From a virus, in IMG/VR virus record IMGVR_UViG_3300044949_002573, positions 1-48,167 of that record: a stretch of 48,167 nucleotides of DNA. The stretch is one strand, 5' to 3'. Every line of letters begins with the position of its first letter. The first letter of the stretch is position 1. The notes beneath the pieces are model-generated. The model worked only from the letters and a program-made list of their open reading frames with translations, ran no database searches and was not told the origin of the DNA. Of the stretch, positions 43,615-48,167 are shown one piece after another. Both the position numbers and the translations under genes were made by a program.

Positions 43615-44522
43615 AAGCTTTCCCCGAGTACCAGCCTGTATGTCCTAGAAGACTTATCCTCACCAACGGAATCCAGGTACTCTAAAAACTTTTCCCTCAG
43701 ATGGGGGATGTATACGTTTGAAGATATTGAAGCTTTTTCTGGGTTGACTTCTGGGTCTTCAACTTCCTCATTTACGTTTGGATTCGGCGTTCCATGGGCG
43801 TACCAACCAAGATAAGTGAATCTATCCCCAGACTTGACAGGAGTTACTTCATGTGCTGCAACATAGTTTGACGGGAACATCAATATGTCACCACGGTTTG
43901 GGATGTACTCAATATCAAGATAAGTAAATTTATGATGTCCGCCAGTGAAATCACCTGGACCAAAACCTTCGAAAGGAAAACCTCGCGAACCAAGACCATC
44001 AATGCAGCTGCCAAAATACACCAAACAAGACAGAGTGTTGCGTGAAGCAAGCTGGTGAGGTGGATGAGGTATTCCGTATACATAGTCAACGCTTGTGTCG
44101 CTGTGTTCACCTATATAACCACCACACTCGGACGAATAGTTGACTAAATGGCCTTTAACTTTCCACCAAATATTCTTGTACGCCAAGGGGAACATGTGCA
44201 TGTATTTGAGTAAATACTTATCTTTTGAATCTTCCAAAAACGTGAACAGCTCAACAACCTCGGCTCTTGTATCCTGATGCACCCTAGAGCCTCTTTTTGG
44301 CATTTTATCAATTCCATTTTTAGAGAAGAAATAGCCACTTCTATTTACGTATTCCTCTTGACCGCTGTCTGGGTTTATTGCTGGAGAATACATTTCTGCA
44401 ACTTCTCTATCAACTATCTCTTTTGAGATATCATTAGCAAACGTCCAATTTATGGATATGGCATTGCGAAATACAACAACACCCCCACCAAGATGTTCGG
44501 CTTTTACGTTATTAAAAATCAC
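43611..44522 (-). CDS. 2OG-Fe(II) oxygenase 4
   Basis: A 303-residue paralogue with the shared signature LGGGVVVFRNAI (11-22), MFPLAYKNIWWKVKGHLVNY (110-129), iron ligands H140 and D142 (EHSDTSVDY), H224 (AAHEV) and R234 (SGDRFTYL). An insertion around 170-195 (Gly/Phe-rich) lies between the strands before the distal His, where substrate loops usually lie. Both ends overlap neighbours by 4 bp, so it is translated as part of a tight chain of oxygenases. Confidence 0.87.
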   Translation of the reverse strand: MIFNNVKAEHLGGGVVVFRNAISINWTFANDISKEIVDREVAEMYSPAINPDSGQEEYVNRSGYFFSKNGIDKMPKRGSRVHQDTRAEVVELFTFLEDSKDKYLLKYMHMFPLAYKNIWWKVKGHLVNYSSECGGYIGEHSDTSVDYVYGIPHPPHQLASRNTLSCLVYFGSCIDGLGSRGFPFEGFGPGDFTGGHHKFTYLDIEYIPNRGDILMFPSNYVAAHEVTPVKSGDRFTYLGWYAHGTPNPNVNEEVEDPEVNPEKASISSNVYIPHLREKFLEYLDSVGEDKSSRTYRLVLGESL

Positions 44523-45379
44523 TTGTGGTCATTCTTTCGCGACTTGAACGGCATGACTTCATTTGGTATTTTTCCTTCATCGCCATATTTTTTCATTAGA
44601 TATTCGTCATAGTCAGATATTACATTCTTCATCCACCACTGACCACCAATTGGCCTGTCCGTGTACAAGTCTGGGTCCATTGGGGATATGCCCCTATCAA
44701 TTTGCTCTGAACCCTGAGAGAACAAAGTGAGATATGTGTATCGGCACCCAGAGGTGACTTCAAGTATTTCATGTGCACCAAGATAGTTTGATGGCATGAA
44801 TACTATATTTCCGCTTTTAGGTTTGACAGTAACCCCAGCGTGAGGCACAACCATTTCTCCACCAGAAAAAGAGTTATCGTCGCATTCTCCTTCATCGCAA
44901 CTATCGTTGATATAAACCAAAACAGTTATAACTGCCCTTGTTGCATTCTCAACAGGAGGGAACTGGCCGTACCTGTAGTTGACGTCGTTGTCGCAATGCA
45001 GCCCAAGCTTTGAACCAGTCGGATATTTTAATGCATGGCCCTCTGTTTTCCACCAAAGACACTGCAGAACCCACGGAAACAATTCTATATATTGCATCAG
45101 GCAACTGTAAATTGTTTTTTCGCAATCCCAAAAAAACTGATGGTTAAGGTTTTGTATTCTTATTGGAGTTTTTGATATTGACTCAAGCTCAAAAATAAAG
45201 CCACTCTTGTTTATAGCGTGGATAATCTCGCCGCTCTCGTTTTTAACATACTCGTACTGCTCGCTGAGAGACTTTTCTGAAAGTTCGTCTATGAGGGTTA
45301 TAATCTCTTTTTGAGGAACATCTATGGCGTTCTCAAAAACGACCACCCCACCTCCAAGATTTATTGCTTCACAATTCAT
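44519..45379 (-). CDS. 2OG-Fe(II) oxygenase 5
   Basis: A 286-residue paralogue: NLGGGVVVFENAI (7-19), LFPWVLQCLWWKTEGHALKY (100-119), H128 and D130 in LHCDNDVNYRYG, H203 in GAHEI and R213 in SGCRYTYL. An acidic Cys-containing loop (NDSCDEGECDDNS, 158-170) precedes the FSGGEMVVP strand. Closest in layout to oxygenases 1 and 2 despite being on the other strand, which suggests an inversion after duplication. It lies 18 bp downstream of oxygenase 6. Confidence 0.87.
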   Translation of the reverse strand: MNCEAINLGGGVVVFENAIDVPQKEIITLIDELSEKSLSEQYEYVKNESGEIIHAINKSGFIFELESISKTPIRIQNLNHQFFWDCEKTIYSCLMQYIELFPWVLQCLWWKTEGHALKYPTGSKLGLHCDNDVNYRYGQFPPVENATRAVITVLVYINDSCDEGECDDNSFSGGEMVVPHAGVTVKPKSGNIVFMPSNYLGAHEILEVTSGCRYTYLTLFSQGSEQIDRGISPMDPDLYTDRPIGGQWWMKNVISDYDEYLMKKYGDEGKIPNEVMPFKSRKNDHK

Positions 45380-45397
45380 GGCAAAAACATACCATAG

Positions 45398-46024
45398 TTA
45401 CCGGATTTTAATAGCAGACGGACCGTTAATTGAATACTCGGACCAATCCGGCACGGCAGTCATATTCTCGTTTTTGGGTTTAAAATTTGCACTTACGACA
45501 ATTCTTTTTTCTTCACCGTAGTGTCTATTCGTCATGTGATGAATATAGGAATTAAATATAACCAACATTCCAGTTTTTGTGGATATTGCGTAAGAATTCT
45601 CTATCAAATTGCAGTGATTAGTTAAAAATATTAAATCCGCACTTCCATCCGGGGCATTGACATAGTAAGAAATTGAAAAGTAATCATTTGGATGAAGGTG
45701 CGTGTTTACCCTATGCGTATGGCCAGCAACGGACTGTCCGTGCTCAAGGGTTAATGTCCATATTGAGTCAAGCTCCATCTCCTTGCCAATAATCGAATTT
45801 ACAGCAGTTTTTAACTCATCAATAAGTTTTGAGCATTCAGGCATTGAAAACGGATAATGTCTATCCTCGTAGAACGTATGAGCTGGACTTGGGTCCTTAA
45901 TATAGGGTAAAGCTCCAGAATATTCGTCTATTTCCCTAGCGATTAAATCGTTATCAATATTTGTGATGTTAGTTGTAAATACATCCAGACTTATTAGATT
46001 TATCTTTTTGAAATCTCTACTCAT
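45398..46024 (-). CDS. 2OG-Fe(II) oxygenase 6 (Oxy_5-like)
   Basis: ATG 46024 is taken as start (208 residues, 8 bp overlap with the upstream gene); TTG 46030 is possible. It belongs to another branch than oxygenases 1-5: THLHPNDYFSISYYVNAPDGSADLIF (108-133, given as the family landmark in shortened form: H109/H111, SISYYVN) and a distal IHHMTNRHYGEEKRIVVSANF end (H162/H163, R174) match the putative 2OG-Fe(II) oxygenases common in cyanophages. The N-terminal 40 residues (INLISLDVFTTNI) pair with this branch. The exact iron ligands are less certain than for the others. Confidence 0.78.
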   Translation of the reverse strand: MSRDFKKINLISLDVFTTNITNIDNDLIAREIDEYSGALPYIKDPSPAHTFYEDRHYPFSMPECSKLIDELKTAVNSIIGKEMELDSIWTLTLEHGQSVAGHTHRVNTHLHPNDYFSISYYVNAPDGSADLIFLTNHCNLIENSYAISTKTGMLVIFNSYIHHMTNRHYGEEKRIVVSANFKPKNENMTAVPDWSEYSINGPSAIKIR

Positions 46025-46688
46025 AAACAAAATTAGCCATGTCTACCGGAGGATTTGATTTAAGCCAAACATTCACAACCATTACATTTCTTATTCCAGA
46101 AACGCATGGGCTGGTTTGATGTAAGACCCTTCCTGCGTCAAATATTATTAATCTATTTTCTTTAAAAGCGATTCTTTCTCGCAGCTCAATTGGGTCTAAT
46201 TTTTTTTCAAGATTTTCCCATTCAAGCGCATTTTTTTCTCCGAAAGTAAGCTTTGATTCAAACAGTTCAAGAAATCCACCTACAACATTTTCTTTAGATG
46301 GTCCATAGTAAACGCAACCTATTTCTGGCCCATTGTAAATTTTTGTGTCTTGATATAGGAATGTATCCTCATCTACGTGCGGACCAAGGAATTGACCTGG
46401 CCCGAAAGTTCTTGTCCAATACTCAAAGCCAAGAACCTCGCCAGATGGTACGGGTAGGTTGCTCTCCCATATGTTTCTAATTACGCGCTTCCTTATTGTG
46501 TCGACCGGGGAAGACCACCAACCCTCCCAGAACATGTATGGCGCATAACAGCTTGCTTGCTCGTTATGGTAAGAATTGAGCTCGCTTGCTATTCTGCTCT
46601 CATCTTGCATCAATCCTGGAAAAAAATCAGGAGAATCTGATATTGAACTAAGAAGCGAGCTTCCGAGAAAATTGTCCAGTACTTTCAT
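46017..46688 (-). CDS. 2OG-Fe(II) oxygenase 7
   Basis: A 223-residue dioxygenase of a third type: it begins MKVLDNFLGSSLLSSI, as many phage 2OG enzymes do, and has H104 and D106 (GPHVDEDTFLY), distal H190 (GRVLHQTSP) and R200 (SGIRNVMVVNVW). A Trp-rich segment (YMFWEGWW, 51-58) lies before the jelly-roll core. It is separated by 36 bp from the methyltransferase-like gene upstream and overlaps oxygenase 6 by 8 bp. Confidence 0.85.
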   Translation of the reverse strand: MKVLDNFLGSSLLSSISDSPDFFPGLMQDESRIASELNSYHNEQASCYAPYMFWEGWWSSPVDTIRKRVIRNIWESNLPVPSGEVLGFEYWTRTFGPGQFLGPHVDEDTFLYQDTKIYNGPEIGCVYYGPSKENVVGGFLELFESKLTFGEKNALEWENLEKKLDPIELRERIAFKENRLIIFDAGRVLHQTSPCVSGIRNVMVVNVWLKSNPPVDMANFVYE

Positions 46689-46724
46689 GGTTCACCAAGA
46701 CTACACGCACTTTTACGCCGTGTA

Positions 46725-47483
46725 TCAATTCTTAACAAACACCGTGAACCCGTATTGGCCTGAGTCGTGAAAGACAAAGCCATCATATGACTTAAGAATT
46801 TGATGCATTTCATTGTGTGGATGAAACCAGAAGTCGTCACGATAAAGTTTCCCAGAATTATTATTAAAGTTTATAAGCAACACACCATTAGCGGCTAGAG
46901 CCTCAATGCAATCAATCAACAGTTGCCCGTTTGAGTTGCATTCGAACGCTTGCATTGTAATCAAATCAAAATCTACAGCCTCACCTTGTCCTATTTCTGA
47001 CTTGTCTACTACGGAGTAGTCAATGTCAGCATATGGTTTTCCGTCAATCTCCATCGATTGGTCTCGTACAAAATGTTCAAAATTCCAAAGTGCCTGATTA
47101 TTTACAAAACATACTTCGGTACTTGGGAATCTGATTTTCTGAAAAATTGGAGTTGGTGCCTGGTCTGGGTTGAAAGCAAGAATTTTATTTGGTTTTTTTG
47201 TGCACATCATTAATTCGATAGGGGCTTGTGCAACTATCATCATATCTGCCCATGGGGACTCTGGTGTCACTAGTTGGTCAATGTACCAGAGACCCTCGGT
47301 TGCTCCTCTTGCGGCAATTGACAAGTCTAGATTAAGGGTATCTCTCCAATTTTTAATATTCGTAGAGGATTCAAATCTTTCTGTTGCAGCTATCCTGACG
47401 CCATCCTCACCCAAAATAGTCGTCGCCATATATTTTGATATAGATGCTGTAACCATTGCTGTTCTGAGTTGTTTATTGTCCAT
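46725..47483 (-). CDS. Possible SAM-dependent methyltransferase-like protein
   Basis: A 252-residue protein whose second half (about 170-252) has the strand-helix order of a class I methyltransferase C-terminal half: AVDFDLITMQAFE (strand 4), LLIDCIEALAANGVLLINFNN (helix then strand 5) and a final hairpin FVFHDSGQYGFTVFV. Strand 1 may be NKILAFNPD near 99-107, but the glycine-rich SAM loop is not visible, so binding of SAM is uncertain. Position next to oxygenases suggests it acts in the same modification pathway. It overlaps the preceding gene by 11 bp. Confidence 0.45.
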   Translation of the reverse strand: MDNKQLRTAMVTASISKYMATTILGEDGVRIAATERFESSTNIKNWRDTLNLDLSIAARGATEGLWYIDQLVTPESPWADMMIVAQAPIELMMCTKKPNKILAFNPDQAPTPIFQKIRFPSTEVCFVNNQALWNFEHFVRDQSMEIDGKPYADIDYSVVDKSEIGQGEAVDFDLITMQAFECNSNGQLLIDCIEALAANGVLLINFNNNSGKLYRDDFWFHPHNEMHQILKSYDGFVFHDSGQYGFTVFVKN

Positions 47484-47793
47484 TTTTTACTGCCCTTGCA
47501 AGAGTGAAGTTCCAGTTAGCTTTTCTCGCTCTGTCCGTCATTCTGGAATTCATTTTCGAGAGGAATCTAGGTATTGAGTTATTGGTGTAGGTGGGCTCTA
47601 AGGAACCTCTCAAGTCGCTGCTGTATCTCCACATCATCCTGATGTCTGAAACCGCTCCAGGAATATTGAATGATTCTACGTTTTCCGGGTCGTAACCAAG
47701 TATGTATGACAATACGGCCAGTTCTGTTTCGTAGTACGCAATATCTCCATCTGCGTCATACAGATTTTCGCCACCAGAGACTCTACTCCTCAT
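47473..47793 (-). CDS. Small hypothetical protein
   Basis: A 106-residue protein without a family I recognise. It is helical in the middle (DIAYYETELAVLSYILGYDPENV) and ends in a basic helix (FLSKMNSRMTDRARKANWNF). No membrane segment or Cys. It overlaps both neighbours by 11 bp, so it is a real member of the leftward operon. Confidence 0.65.
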   Translation of the reverse strand: MRSRVSGGENLYDADGDIAYYETELAVLSYILGYDPENVESFNIPGAVSDIRMMWRYSSDLRGSLEPTYTNNSIPRFLSKMNSRMTDRARKANWNFTLARAVKNGQ

Positions 47794-48091
47794 TAAACAA
47801 CTCCTCTACATCCTCGTCGCGCATGAAGTCGCCTTGCTCTGTCTCTTCCCACTTCTTCTGTGGGTCGCTTGACTGCAATAAGTCGCAAAAGAATGCAGCG
47901 CCGTCGGGTAGTTCAAAAGAAAACAATTTTGGATTCCATACAGCAACTTGTTGGTCTCTGTTTGGATTACTGAGTGGCTCTTGAATATTTGGAAAGTCTG
48001 GGTCTACGTCTGGACAAATTTCATATCTTCCAGAATTAATTGCCTCTTCGACAATTGAAATCTGTTTAGGTATTTTTGGCGTTATCTTCAT
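47783..48091 (-). CDS. Small acidic hypothetical protein
   Basis: A 102-residue acidic protein (C-terminus MRDEDVEELFNEE). PKIPKQISIVEEAINSGRYEICPD starts it; WNPKLFSFELPDGAAFFCDLL (about 52-72) is a likely beta-hairpin and helix. I know no family. It lies 7 bp after the partial gene at the right edge and overlaps the next gene by 11 bp. Confidence 0.65.
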   Translation of the reverse strand: MKITPKIPKQISIVEEAINSGRYEICPDVDPDFPNIQEPLSNPNRDQQVAVWNPKLFSFELPDGAAFFCDLLQSSDPQKKWEETEQGDFMRDEDVEELFNEE

Positions 48092-48098
48092 GGCGATT

Positions 48099-48167
48099 TT
48101 ACGCCTGTAGTCTTGCTAGCGCCGCCAATTGCAACTTGAGACATTCGTAACCGTCATACTGTGCTAG
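48099..48167 (-). CDS. C-terminal end of a leftward gene entering from the right edge
   Basis: The only minus-strand frame open to the window edge gives 22 residues ending KLQLAALARLQA before TAA (complement of 48099-48101). It stops 7 bp before the next ATG, the spacing seen in the rest of this operon, so I take it as the tail of a real upstream gene. Function cannot be read. Confidence 0.45.
   Translation of the reverse strand, partial: LAQYDGYECLKLQLAALARLQA

Noticed and set aside
1-48167. Integrase, excisionase or attachment site suggesting a temperate phage
   Set aside because: No such gene or direct-repeat att site is recognisable here; lifestyle cannot be decided from the window.

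Overview
The window is part of the genome of a tailed phage with a contractile tail (myovirus). It carries HK97-type head genes (portal, prohead protease, large terminase), a tail sheath and tube, a tape measure and a gp25/J/I baseplate set. I see no rRNA, tRNA, CRISPR or insertion sequence. Base composition is moderately AT-rich, and ATG, GTG and TTG starts and short stop/start overlaps are common. The mix of families (Rad52-type annealer, RuvC, ParB/PAPS-reductase pair, many 2OG-Fe(II) oxygenases, small aquatic-phage proteins) suggests an aquatic host, perhaps an actinobacterium; this is inference only. No major capsid gene is visible; it probably lies beyond the left edge.

Layout. Positions 1-9675 are leftward: a small two-helix membrane protein, the portal, and a giant ORF of at least 2431 codons that runs off the left edge. 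That ORF begins with an HK97-type prohead protease, continues through several unknown segments, a helix-turn-helix segment and an ArdC antirestriction/zincin module, and ends in an SF1 (UvrD-like) helicase. Nine copies of the tetrapeptide LSSG divide these domains. From 9730 rightward come terminase, then recombination and DNA-handling genes (Rad52-like annealer, PD-(D/E)XK nuclease, HNH protein, RuvC), a ParB / PAPS-reductase-like / ParB cluster and a very basic protein. One small acidic gene (18531-18917) points left.

19037-38465 is the neck-tail-baseplate-fibre module in conventional order: connector, tail completion, putative terminator, sheath, tube, frameshifted chaperone pair, tape measure with C-terminal M15-like peptidase, hub and adaptor proteins, gp25, J, I, a repeat fibre and a glycine-rich Fn3 fibre with a cysteine-rich tip.

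38505-48167 is an accessory region: small proteins, a glutathione-peroxidase-like protein lacking the peroxidatic cysteine, an isolated NAD-binding Rossmann domain and seven 2OG-Fe(II) oxygenases. Two of the oxygenases are rightward and five sit in a leftward operon entering from the right edge. Five of the seven share an N-terminal signature and look like local paralogues.

The strongest candidates for new biology are the protease-led polyprotein with repeated LSSG boundaries, which would link capsid maturation to packaging of ArdC and a helicase as ejected early proteins, and the seven-member oxygenase array.
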